This document shows, piece by piece, positions 8,683-16,426 of a stretch of 64,000 bases of DNA. The stretch is from assembly GCF_900091415.1 (NCBI RefSeq), contig NZ_FMHU01000002.1, forward strand, positions 2,108,001 through 2,172,000. The letters run 5' to 3'. How positions within the stretch are numbered: position 1 is the stretch's first letter; each line of letters starts with the position of its first letter. Origin of the DNA: Micromonospora inyonensis (GTDB lineage: Bacteria > Actinomycetota > Actinomycetes > Mycobacteriales > Micromonosporaceae). A model generated the notes under the pieces. That model made no database searches and was not told the DNA's origin. It was given only the letters and a program-made list of their open reading frames with translations. The translations under genes and the position numbers were made by a program.

Positions 8683-9644
8683 CGCTTTCCTGCCCTTTCC
8701 TCGATATCACAGTGGACGACCAGTCCGGTGAACAGCGTCCGCCCGGCGGGGCCGGCGCAGAGCGCCAGGGCACCCGCGAGCGGGTCGGCCGCCGCGCCGA
8801 CCGGACGGGCGCACGGCGCTCCGACGCGCAACGCGCGGGTGAAGGTCGGCAGCAGCAGATCGGCGGCGGCGAACACGCCACCGGTTCCGGCCACCGGCAC
8901 GTCCGCGCCGGCCAGACCGGCCTGGCGCAGCGCGGCCACCGCCGAGTCGGCCAGCAGCACGCCGGCCCGCCGCCAGACCGACCGGGAGTCCGGGTCGCCG
9001 GCCCGGGCCAGCTCCGCCACGGTGCCGGCGAACCCGGCGAGCCGCTCGGGGGTGGGCGGGCGCTCCCGCCAGCGGGCCGGCAGGGTCTCCACCGGACCGA
9101 AGGCGGCCACGGTCGCGTCGAGCAGCGCTCCCGCGCGGTCCCGGTCCCGTTGCCGCAGGGCCAACCGGAGCGCGGTCCGCCCGATCCAGTGGCCGGAGCC
9201 CCGGTCGCCCAGGGCGGCGCCCCAGCCGTCGACCCGGGCGGTCCGCCCGTCGGGCGCGGCGGCCAGCACCACCACACCGGTGCCGGCCGCGACCACCGCG
9301 CCGGGCACCGGTCCGAGGGCGCCGAGGTAGGCGGTGACGCTGTCGTCGGCGACGTCCAACGTCCCGCGCAGTCCCCGCTCCCGGAGCCGGGCGCGGAGGT
9401 CGTCGACCGGGGGTGACTGGCCGTTGAGCCCGGTCATGCCGAGCCCGACCGCGACCGGGCCGTCGGGCACCGGACCGAGGTCGGCCAGGGCCGCACCGAC
9501 CGCGTCGGCCACCCGTGCGGCGGGCTGTCCCGACCAGAACCCGGGGGTACGGCCATGGCCACTGCGCCCGTCGTGGCGGGCGAGGGCACGGCAACCGCCC
9601 TGCCCCAGGTCGACGCCGATCCGGACGGCCGGTGCGCCGCTCAC
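8679..9644 (-). CDS. BadF/BadG-type sugar kinase, probable N-acetylhexosamine kinase
   Basis: 321 aa, ASKHA-fold ATPase of the BadF/BadG/BcrA/BcrD group that includes eukaryotic-type GlcNAc kinases. Phosphate-1 loop is IGVDLGQGGCRA, phosphate-2 is AAGTGVVVLAA, and GDRGSGHWIGRTAL matches the kinase subgroup motif. Directly coupled to nanE, so its likely job is to phosphorylate imported N-acetylmannosamine or GlcNAc to the 6-phosphate. The start is GTG 9644, whose GTGA overlaps the stop of the upstream ABC ATPase gene. A non-acetylated substrate cannot be excluded. Confidence 0.82.
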   Translation of the reverse strand: MSGAPAVRIGVDLGQGGCRALARHDGRSGHGRTPGFWSGQPAARVADAVGAALADLGPVPDGPVAVGLGMTGLNGQSPPVDDLRARLRERGLRGTLDVADDSVTAYLGALGPVPGAVVAAGTGVVVLAAAPDGRTARVDGWGAALGDRGSGHWIGRTALRLALRQRDRDRAGALLDATVAAFGPVETLPARWRERPPTPERLAGFAGTVAELARAGDPDSRSVWRRAGVLLADSAVAALRQAGLAGADVPVAGTGGVFAAADLLLPTFTRALRVGAPCARPVGAAADPLAGALALCAGPAGRTLFTGLVVHCDIEERAGKR

Positions 9645-10666
9645 CGCGGCGGCTCCGGCGCGACGTCCGTCCGACCGGCCAGACTCGCCTCGGCGAAATG
9701 GCACGCGACCTTCCGTCCGGCGACCGATCGCAGCTCGGGGACGGCCTCGGCGCAGTACGGCTGGGCGAGCGGGCACCGGGTGCGGAACCGGCATCCCGAC
9801 GGCGGGGCGGCCGGTGAGGGCACCTCTCCGCGCAGCACGGTGCGTTCGGTCGGTGGGCCGGCCCAGGGGCGCGGCACCGGGGCCGCCGAGATCAGCGCCC
9901 GGGTGTACGGGTGGGCCGGTTCGTCGTAGACGGTGGCGGCCGGTCCGGTCTCCACGATCCGCCCCAGGTACATCACCGCGACGTCGTCGCTGACGTGGCG
10001 CACCACCGACAGGTCGTGCGCGATGAACAGGTAACCCAGCCCGAGGTCGTCGCGGAGGTCGGCCAGGAGGTTGAGCGTCTGTGCCTGGACCGAGACGTCC
10101 AGCGCGCTGACCGGCTCGTCGCAGACCACGATCCGCGGCGACAGGGCCAGGGCCCGGGCGATGCCGACCCGTTGCCGCTGGCCGCCGGAGAGCTGGTGCG
10201 GGTAGCGGCCGCCCAGCTCGGCGGCGAGGCCCACCCGGGCGAGGAGTTCGGCCGTGCGCTCGGCCCACCGGTCACGGGGCAGCAGCCCCCGGTGGGCCCG
10301 CCAGCCCTCGCTGACGATGAAGTCGACCGTCTTGCGGGGGTTCAGCGAGGAGTACGGGTCCTGGTAGACCATCTGGATCTCGCGGGTGAGGCGGCGACGC
10401 CGCGTCGTGTCGGCAGTGTCGATGCGTTCACCGCCGTACCAGATCTCGCCGCCGCTGGGGCGACGCAGGCCGACGATCGTGCGGGCCAGGCTGGACTTCC
10501 CGCAGCCGGACTCCCCGACCAGCCCCAGGGTGCGGCCGGTGGTCACGGTCAGGTCGAGGCTCTCGACGGCACCGATCGGCGGGGCCTTGTGCAGCAGCCC
10601 GCGCCGGCCGCCGGGGTAGGCGACCCGCAGTTGCCGGACCTCAAGCCGCGTCTGGGGTACGGACAC
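9641..10666 (-). CDS. Oligopeptide/dipeptide-type ABC transporter ATP-binding protein (OppF/DppF-like)
   Basis: 341 aa. Walker [16 protein letters not shown] signature LSGGQRQRV, Walker [13 protein letters not shown], and the C-terminal oligo_HPY extension ([12 protein letters not shown], then a Cys-rich segment [14 protein letters not shown]) typical of OppD/OppF. It pairs with the next gene to energise the importer. The start is GTG 10666 with GGAGG about 9 nt upstream, inside the 3' end of the partner gene (26-bp overlap). The substrate is inferred from the neighbours as an amino sugar or short glycan rather than a peptide. Confidence 0.9.
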   Translation of the reverse strand: MSVPQTRLEVRQLRVAYPGGRRGLLHKAPPIGAVESLDLTVTTGRTLGLVGESGCGKSSLARTIVGLRRPSGGEIWYGGERIDTADTTRRRRLTREIQMVYQDPYSSLNPRKTVDFIVSEGWRAHRGLLPRDRWAERTAELLARVGLAAELGGRYPHQLSGGQRQRVGIARALALSPRIVVCDEPVSALDVSVQAQTLNLLADLRDDLGLGYLFIAHDLSVVRHVSDDVAVMYLGRIVETGPAATVYDEPAHPYTRALISAAPVPRPWAGPPTERTVLRGEVPSPAAPPSGCRFRTRCPLAQPYCAEAVPELRSVAGRKVACHFAEASLAGRTDVAPEPPR

Positions 10667-11663
10667 CGGTCACCACCTCCTCGGCGTAGTGGCAGGCGGA
10701 GAGCTGGCCGGGGGTGATCTCCCGCAGCGCCGGCCGGTCGGTGCGGCACCGGGGCCGGGCCAGCGGGCAGCGGGGATGGAAGGCGCACCCGGCGGGCATC
10801 CGGTGCGGCGCGGGGGGCATGCCCTCGATCGGGGTCAGCCGGGCACCGGGGTGTTCCGGGGTGGGGATCGAATTCATCAACCCCCGGGTGTAGGGGTGGG
10901 CGGGGGTGTCGTAGACGGTACGCAGCGGGCCCGTCTCGACGACGGAACCGGCGTACATGACCGCGACCCGGTCGGCCACGTCGGCCACCACGCCGAGGTC
11001 GTGGGTGATCAGGATCATCGCCATCCCGTGGGCCCGGCGCAGGTCGCGCAGCAGGTCCATGATCTGCGCCTGCACCGTCACGTCCAGGGCGGTGGTCGGC
11101 TCGTCGGCGATCAGCAGCCGGGGACCGAGGGCGAGCGCCATGGCGATCACCACGCGCTGGCGCATCCCGCCGGAGAACTGGTGCGGGTAGTCCCGGGCGC
11201 GCTGGGCGGCGTGCGGGATGCCGACCTGTTCCAGGCCGGCGACCGCCCGGGCCCACGCCTCGCGGCGGGACACGCCGCGCCGTACCCGGAACAGCTCGGC
11301 GATCTGCTCGCCGACCCGCACCACCGGGTTGAGCGCGCTCAGCGAGTCCTGGAAGACCATGGCGAACTCGGTGCTGCACAGCTGGCGGGTGCGCCGTACC
11401 GGCCGGGCGGTCAGCTCCTCGCCGTCGTAGTGGATGGTGCCGCGGGCGATGGTGGCGCTGTGCCGGGGCAGCAGCGCCATCACCGCGCGGACGGTGACCG
11501 ACTTGCCGGACCCGGACTCACCCAGGATGGCCAGGGTCTCCCCGGCGTCCACGTGGAACGAGACGCCGTTGAGCACCGGGTGGGTGCCGAGCGGGCCGTC
11601 GAAGGAGACGACGAGGTCGTCGACGCTCAACAGCGGTTGCCGGGTGGGTGGTGGTGCCACCAT
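10641..11663 (-). CDS. Oligopeptide/dipeptide-type ABC transporter ATP-binding protein (OppD/DppD-like)
   Basis: 340 aa. Walker A GESGSGKSVTVR, signature FSGGMRQRV, Walker B LLIADEPTTALD, H-loop LITHDLGVVAD and the oligo_HPY tail with CAFHPRCPLARPRC, as expected for the first of the two ATPases in Dpp/Opp importers. It lies between the substrate-binding lipoprotein gene and the second ATPase gene. The Cys-rich tail may hold an Fe-S cluster, as known for some OppD/DppD proteins. Confidence 0.9.
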   Translation of the reverse strand: MVAPPPTRQPLLSVDDLVVSFDGPLGTHPVLNGVSFHVDAGETLAILGESGSGKSVTVRAVMALLPRHSATIARGTIHYDGEELTARPVRRTRQLCSTEFAMVFQDSLSALNPVVRVGEQIAELFRVRRGVSRREAWARAVAGLEQVGIPHAAQRARDYPHQFSGGMRQRVVIAMALALGPRLLIADEPTTALDVTVQAQIMDLLRDLRRAHGMAMILITHDLGVVADVADRVAVMYAGSVVETGPLRTVYDTPAHPYTRGLMNSIPTPEHPGARLTPIEGMPPAPHRMPAGCAFHPRCPLARPRCRTDRPALREITPGQLSACHYAEEVVTGVRTPDAA

Positions 11664-11688
11664 CGCAGGTCCTCCGGGTCCGGGCGGG

Positions 11689-13203
11689 TCAGCCGAGCGA
11701 GACGCCGGCGAAGTCGGGCAGGTCGTTCGGGGTGGGGGTGAAGCCCTGCACGCCCTTGCGCAGCACCACGTTGCCGCTGAGGTCGAGCGGGAAGATGCCC
11801 ACCGCGTCGGCCCAGACGATCTTTCCGGCCTGGGCGTAGAGCTCGGCGCGGCGGTCCTGGTCGAGTTCCCGGCGGGCCTCCAGCAGGATCTTGTCCAGCG
11901 CCGGGTTGGCGTACCCGTTGCGCTTGGCGGTGGAGAGGTAGAGCCGGGCCAGGGTGAAGTCGGCGTCCCCGGTGACCGTGCTGCCGGTGGTCATGGTGCT
12001 GTCCCAGTCGAGCTTGAGCAGCCGGTCGAGCCAGGTGGCCCGCTCCAGTTCCTGGGGCTTGACCACGATGCCGGCCTTGGCCCAGTCGCTGATCATCGCG
12101 TCGGCGAAGGAGTTGCCGTTGGTGCAGCAGCCGGTACTCCACATCATGGTGGTGGTGAAACCGTTCGGGAAGCCGGCCTCGGTGAGCAGTTGCTTCGCCC
12201 GGGCCGGGTCGTAGCCGTACGGGTTCTGCTTCGCCGCCCCGAACACCGCCTCGGGCAGCGGCCCGGCGGCGGGGGTGCCGGCCTGGTCGAAGAGGGACTT
12301 CCTGATGGTGTCGAGGTTCAGGGCGTGCCACATGGCCTGCCGGACCCGGGGGTCGGTGAACGGCTTCCGGGAGCTGTTGAACCAGATGTAGTAGTTGGCG
12401 TACGTGGGGAACGAGGTGACGGTGAGCCGGTCGTCGTCGCGCAGCCCGGTCAGCTGGTCCGGCGGCAGCCCCCAGGTGACGTCGATCTCGTCGTTCTCCA
12501 GCGCGGTCACCCGGCCGGAGATCTCCGGGATGTACCGGTAGGAGATCTTCTCCAGCTTCGGACGCTCGCCCCGGTACGCGTCGTTGCGCACCAGCTCGAC
12601 GCTCTGTCCGGCGGTGAACGAGGCGACCTTGAACGGGCCGGTGCCGTACGGGGCGGTGAAGAAGCTCTGGTCGCCGAGCTTGGCCGCCGGGGCGATCCAG
12701 ACCAGGGTGAGGTTGCTCAGCACGGTGCCGAGCGCCTCGCTGGTGCGGATGGTCAGGGTGCGCTCGTCCGGGGTCTCGATCGCGGCGACGGCGGCCCAGA
12801 GTCCGGCCAGCGGTCCCTTGCCGTCGATCAGGGCCTGCACGGACGCCTTGGCGTCGGCGCTGGTCAGTGGGGTGCCGTCGGCGAAGGTGACGCCGCTGCG
12901 CAGGGTGAACTGCCAGGTCAGCGGGTCCGGGTTGGTCCACTTCTCGGCGAGGTTCGGCACGATCTCACCGTCGCGGCGGGACACCAGGGTCTCGAAGGCC
13001 TCCTGCACGACGGTGAGGGTGGGCTGGTCGGCCGAGTTCGCGGCGTACGGGTTGAGCGAGACCACCGGGGTCGGGTTGGCCACCCGCAGGGTGGTCCGGC
13101 CGGCGGTGGTGTCGCCGCCGGTGTCGCTGTCGAAGGAGCAGGCGGTGAGGGCGAGGACGCTGGCGAGGGCCAGCGCGCCGAGGCGGGTCTTCGGGTTTCT
13201 CAT
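11689..13203 (-). CDS. Extracellular solute-binding lipoprotein, family 5
   Basis: 504 aa. The signal peptide MRNPKTRLGALALASVLA leads to the lipobox LTAC, so the mature protein is anchored to the outer face of the membrane by a lipidated Cys. The body fits SBP_bac_5: VVSLNPYAANSADQPTL near the start, NLAEKWTNPDPLTWQFTLR, and DPRVRQAMWHALN. Family 5 proteins deliver peptides, nickel or glycans to Dpp-type permeases. The neighbouring nanE and kinase genes point to amino sugars or sialylated material. It is the receptor of the importer coded in this operon. Confidence 0.9.
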   Translation of the reverse strand: MRNPKTRLGALALASVLALTACSFDSDTGGDTTAGRTTLRVANPTPVVSLNPYAANSADQPTLTVVQEAFETLVSRRDGEIVPNLAEKWTNPDPLTWQFTLRSGVTFADGTPLTSADAKASVQALIDGKGPLAGLWAAVAAIETPDERTLTIRTSEALGTVLSNLTLVWIAPAAKLGDQSFFTAPYGTGPFKVASFTAGQSVELVRNDAYRGERPKLEKISYRYIPEISGRVTALENDEIDVTWGLPPDQLTGLRDDDRLTVTSFPTYANYYIWFNSSRKPFTDPRVRQAMWHALNLDTIRKSLFDQAGTPAAGPLPEAVFGAAKQNPYGYDPARAKQLLTEAGFPNGFTTTMMWSTGCCTNGNSFADAMISDWAKAGIVVKPQELERATWLDRLLKLDWDSTMTTGSTVTGDADFTLARLYLSTAKRNGYANPALDKILLEARRELDQDRRAELYAQAGKIVWADAVGIFPLDLSGNVVLRKGVQGFTPTPNDLPDFAGVSLG

Positions 13204-13231
13204 GTGTCGTCCGTTCCGCTGGCGAGGGGGA

Positions 13232-14149
13232 TTACCGGGTGGAGAGGTTCGGGTCGGAGCGGTCCCGCAGTTCGTCGCCGAGCACGCCCGCGCAGACCAC
13301 GAAGAGCGCGAGGACCAGACCGGGCAGGGTGGCGATCCACCAGGCGCCGGCCAGGTGGTCCCGACCGTTGGCGATGGTGGTGCCCCAGCTCGGGGTGCCG
13401 GGCGGGATGCCGAGCGACAGGAAGCTCAGCGACGCCTCGGCGACGATGACGAAGCCCAGCTGGACGGTGGCCACGACGAGCACCGGGCTGAGCACCGCCG
13501 GCAGCACGCAGTGGCGCACGACGTGCCACGGCCCGGCGCCGAGCGTGCGCGCGGCGTTGGCGAAGTCGCGGGACCGGGTGGCGAGGGTCTGCGCCCGCGC
13601 CACCCGGGCGAAGACCGGCCAGGTGGTGATGGAGAGGGTGAGCACCACGTTGGTGACACTGGCGCCGAGCACACCGGCGACGAAGACGGCGAGCAGGATG
13701 GAGGGGAAGGCGAGCTGGATGTCGGCCAGCCGCATCACCACCGTGTCGACCACGCCGCCCCGGTAGCCGCAGAGCACGCCCAGCGCGGAACCGATCGTGC
13801 CGGCGATCAGCAGGGTGGCCGCGCCGACCAGCATGGACACCCGGGCGCCCTGCATGATCTGGGCGAGCAGGTCCCGGCCGACCTGGTCGGTGCCGAGCAG
13901 GGCGAGGCCGCCGTCGGCGAGCCGGCTGCCCGGCGGCAGCAGCCGGTCGGTGACCGAGGTGGCGATCGGGTCGTACCGCGCGACCATCGGCCCGAACACC
14001 CCGGCGACGAGGTACGCCGCGATGACGCCCAGCGGGATCCAGAGCCGCAGCCGGCGGCGACGGGCGGGGGGCGGCGTGCCGGTCGGGGTGGCCTCCGCCG
14101 CTGCGGGCGCCACGTCGGGCAGCGGGGTGCCGGGGACGGCGCCGGTCAT
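13232..14149 (-). CDS. Dipeptide-type ABC transporter permease (DppC-like)
   Basis: 305 aa with about six membrane segments, an N-terminal OppC_N region (IPLGVIAAYLVAGVFGPMVA) and a permease loop with ARTLGAGPWHVVRHCVLP that docks on the ATPases. ATG 14149 is preferred because GAGGAG lies 9 nt before it; the in-frame ATG at 14158 directly abuts that Shine-Dalgarno and is unlikely. Partner of the DppB-like gene, 13 bp upstream. Confidence 0.88.
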   Translation of the reverse strand: MTGAVPGTPLPDVAPAAAEATPTGTPPPARRRRLRLWIPLGVIAAYLVAGVFGPMVARYDPIATSVTDRLLPPGSRLADGGLALLGTDQVGRDLLAQIMQGARVSMLVGAATLLIAGTIGSALGVLCGYRGGVVDTVVMRLADIQLAFPSILLAVFVAGVLGASVTNVVLTLSITTWPVFARVARAQTLATRSRDFANAARTLGAGPWHVVRHCVLPAVLSPVLVVATVQLGFVIVAEASLSFLSLGIPPGTPSWGTTIANGRDHLAGAWWIATLPGLVLALFVVCAGVLGDELRDRSDPNLSTR

Positions 14150-14162
14150 GTCGACCATCTCC

Positions 14163-15086
14163 TCAGACGCTCTCGCGGACCCGGGGGTCCAGCCGGACGT
14201 ACAGCAGATCGACCACGAGGTTGATGACGATGAAGATGGCCGCGACCGTGATCACGCAGGCCTGCACGACGGAGTAGTCCCGGGCGGCGATCGCGTCGGT
14301 CATCAGCCGGCCCACACCGGGCCAGGCGAAGACGGTCTCCACGATCACCGCGCCGCCGAGCAGGCTGCCGAACTCCAGGCCGGCGACGGTGACCACCGGC
14401 AGCAACATGGTCCGCATCGCGTGGGAGCCGACCACCCGCCACTCGGACAGGCCCTTGGCCCGGGCGGTGACCACGTAGTCCTCGTGCAGCACGTCGAGCA
14501 GTCCGCTGCGGACCAGTCGCAGCACCACGCTGAGCAGTGGCAGGGCGAGGGTGACGGCGGGCATCACCATGGCGGCCGGCGAGGACGCCCCGGAGCTGGG
14601 CAGCAGGTGCAGGAACCGGGAGAAGACCAGGATCAGCATGATGCCGACCCAGAACGAGGGCAGCGACTGGGTGAGCATGGACAGCACGGAGACCGTCCGG
14701 TCGACGAGCCCGCCGGGACGGGTCGCGGCCAGCACGCCCAGGGCGAAGCCGAGCACCAGGGCGACGGCGAAGGCGGTGAGCGACAGTGCGGCCGTGGCGC
14801 TCAGGTGGCCGAGCACCAGGTCCGTCGCGCTGCCGCCGAGCCGGAAGGACTCGCCGAAGTCGAGCGCGGCGGCCCGCTGCAGGAACCGGACGTACTGCAC
14901 GGGCAGCGTGGCGTCCAGGCCGTACTCCCGACGAAGCGCGTCGACGGCCTCGGGATCGGCGTCCGGGCCGAGCACGGCGGTGGCCGGGTCTCCGTCGACC
15001 GCCCGCATGGCGAAGAACACCACGGTCGCGGCACCGAAGAGGACCAGCACCGAGATGGCGAGCCGGCGGATGGCGTAGCGCAGCAT
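14163..15086 (-). CDS. Dipeptide-type ABC transporter permease (DppB-like)
   Basis: 307 aa, six predicted membrane segments starting with RRLAISVLVLFGAATVVFFA. It has the DppB hallmarks DPATAVLGPDADPEAVDALR, the YGLDATLPVQYVRFL stretch, and the EAA loop ARAKGLSEWRVVGSHAMR. Forms the translocation channel with the DppC-like protein. It follows the Gfo/Idh/MocA gene by 9 bp and is cotranscribed with it. Confidence 0.88.
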   Translation of the reverse strand: MLRYAIRRLAISVLVLFGAATVVFFAMRAVDGDPATAVLGPDADPEAVDALRREYGLDATLPVQYVRFLQRAAALDFGESFRLGGSATDLVLGHLSATAALSLTAFAVALVLGFALGVLAATRPGGLVDRTVSVLSMLTQSLPSFWVGIMLILVFSRFLHLLPSSGASSPAAMVMPAVTLALPLLSVVLRLVRSGLLDVLHEDYVVTARAKGLSEWRVVGSHAMRTMLLPVVTVAGLEFGSLLGGAVIVETVFAWPGVGRLMTDAIAARDYSVVQACVITVAAIFIVINLVVDLLYVRLDPRVRESV

Positions 15087-15095
15087 GTCCGGTCC

Positions 15096-16091
15096 TCAGC
15101 CGGCGGACGGTGGTGTCGACGCCGGGTCGGTGGCGAGGGCCGCCTCGACACCCTCGACGATCGCGACGGCGGCCCGGCCCTCCTCGCCGCTGACCGGGGT
15201 GGGCCCGCCGGTCAGCGCGGCGTCCGCGAACGCCTCCAGCTGGGTACGCAGGTTGTACGCGCCGCCGGGGCCGCGACTGGGCCAGAAGTACGTGTCCAGG
15301 TAGCCGGCCGTGCCCGCGCGCTGGGCGTAGAGCAGGTCGTTGTGGGAGAGGTCCATCTCCAGCAGGCCGTGCTCGCCGACGATCCGCAGCCCCGCGTCGG
15401 CCCGGGAGGGACGGGAGTGCGGCAGCGTCCAGGTGTTCTCCATGGTGCCGATCGCGCCGTCGTCGAAGCGGACGGTCGCGTGCACGACGTCGTGGCTGGG
15501 CGAGAGGACCTTACGGCCGACCGCGCCGGTGACCTCGACCTCGCGGCCGGTGACGAACCGCAGCAGGTCGGCGTCGTGGATGCCGAGGAACCAGGCCACC
15601 GAGGTGCGGTCCCAGATGCCCGCGCCGACCGCCTGGGAGGTGCAGCGCCACACCTTGACGTGCCAGATCTCGCCGAGCTCACCGGAGCGCACGATCTCGC
15701 GCAGCCGGATGACCCGCGGGTCGAAGCGCAGGATGTGACCGATCATCAGGGCGTCGGGGTCGGGCCGACCGGCGAGGATCCGGTCGCAGCTGGCGGTGGA
15801 GAGCGCCATCGGCTTCTCCAGCAGCACCCGCCGGCCGGCGGCGAGCGCGGCGAGCGTCGCCTCCTCGTGCAGGTGGTCGGGGGTGCAGATGCTCACCGCG
15901 TCGACCTCGTCGAGCAGGTCCGTGACGTCCGGGACGGCTCGGACCCCGAGGGTGTCCACGGCCCAGTCGCGGTTGCGGGGTGCCGGATCGGCGACGGCGA
16001 CCAACTCGACCTGTCGCATCTCGCGCAGCGCGCGGGCGTGCAACTGGCCCTGGACACCGATTCCGACCACACCGATCCTGAGGCGGTCCAC
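15096..16091 (-). CDS. Gfo/Idh/MocA family NAD(P)-dependent oxidoreductase
   Basis: 331 aa, first gene of the operon. The Rossmann motif GVVGIGVQGQLHARAL and the EKPMA motif are typical of the glucose-fructose oxidoreductase/inositol dehydrogenase family, which oxidises or reduces sugars and sugar acids with NAD(P). GTG 16091 is chosen because GGGAGG sits 6 nt upstream; the frame is open to 16178, but that stretch contains the operators. The substrate is not visible. Together with the terminal FAD oxidoreductase it suggests that the imported sugar is redox-modified, beyond a plain sialic acid pathway. Confidence 0.86.
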   Translation of the reverse strand: MDRLRIGVVGIGVQGQLHARALREMRQVELVAVADPAPRNRDWAVDTLGVRAVPDVTDLLDEVDAVSICTPDHLHEEATLAALAAGRRVLLEKPMALSTASCDRILAGRPDPDALMIGHILRFDPRVIRLREIVRSGELGEIWHVKVWRCTSQAVGAGIWDRTSVAWFLGIHDADLLRFVTGREVEVTGAVGRKVLSPSHDVVHATVRFDDGAIGTMENTWTLPHSRPSRADAGLRIVGEHGLLEMDLSHNDLLYAQRAGTAGYLDTYFWPSRGPGGAYNLRTQLEAFADAALTGGPTPVSGEEGRAAVAIVEGVEAALATDPASTPPSAG

Positions 16092-16123
16092 GCCAAGCCT
16101 CCCATAGTTTCGCACCAGTCGAG

Positions 16124-16160
16124 AGCTAGGTATGCACCTAGCTGGCATAGTTGTACACCT
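16124..16160. promoter_or_regulatory. Two pseudopalindromic sites, probable GntR/HutC operators
   Basis: AGGTATGCACCT (16128-16139) and AGTTGTACACCT (16149-16160) are related 12-bp pseudopalindromes whose centres are 21 bp apart, two helical turns. Their inner octamers GTATGCAC and TTGTACAC each differ by one base from the HutC-type consensus GT-N-TA-N-AC. The first site is also nested in a perfect inverted repeat, AGCTAGGT (16124-16131) and ACCTAGCT (16136-16143). They lie 33-69 bp before the start of the operon that codes for the GntR protein, and could also act on the divergent Tat-protein gene. Confidence 0.6.
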
Positions 16161-16426
16161 GATCACGGCGCCTGACAAGACCCGAGATTCGCCTGCTCAG
16201 CGGCGCTTTCGAGCAGCCCGGGGCTGCCGTCGACCCGCGACGGAGCGGGGCATCGATGGCCTCGGAAGGCGCGCAGAAGTGGCGAGGGGCGGCGGTTCCC
16301 TCTGGTGTCGTGGCGATGCGCACCGCGGGTGGCAGCGGGCGGCGTGGGTGCCGGGACAGGCGGCCCGGTCGCGGTCGCGTTCGGACGGACGTTGACACCT
16401 CGGGTGGATACACACGAAGATGCCGT

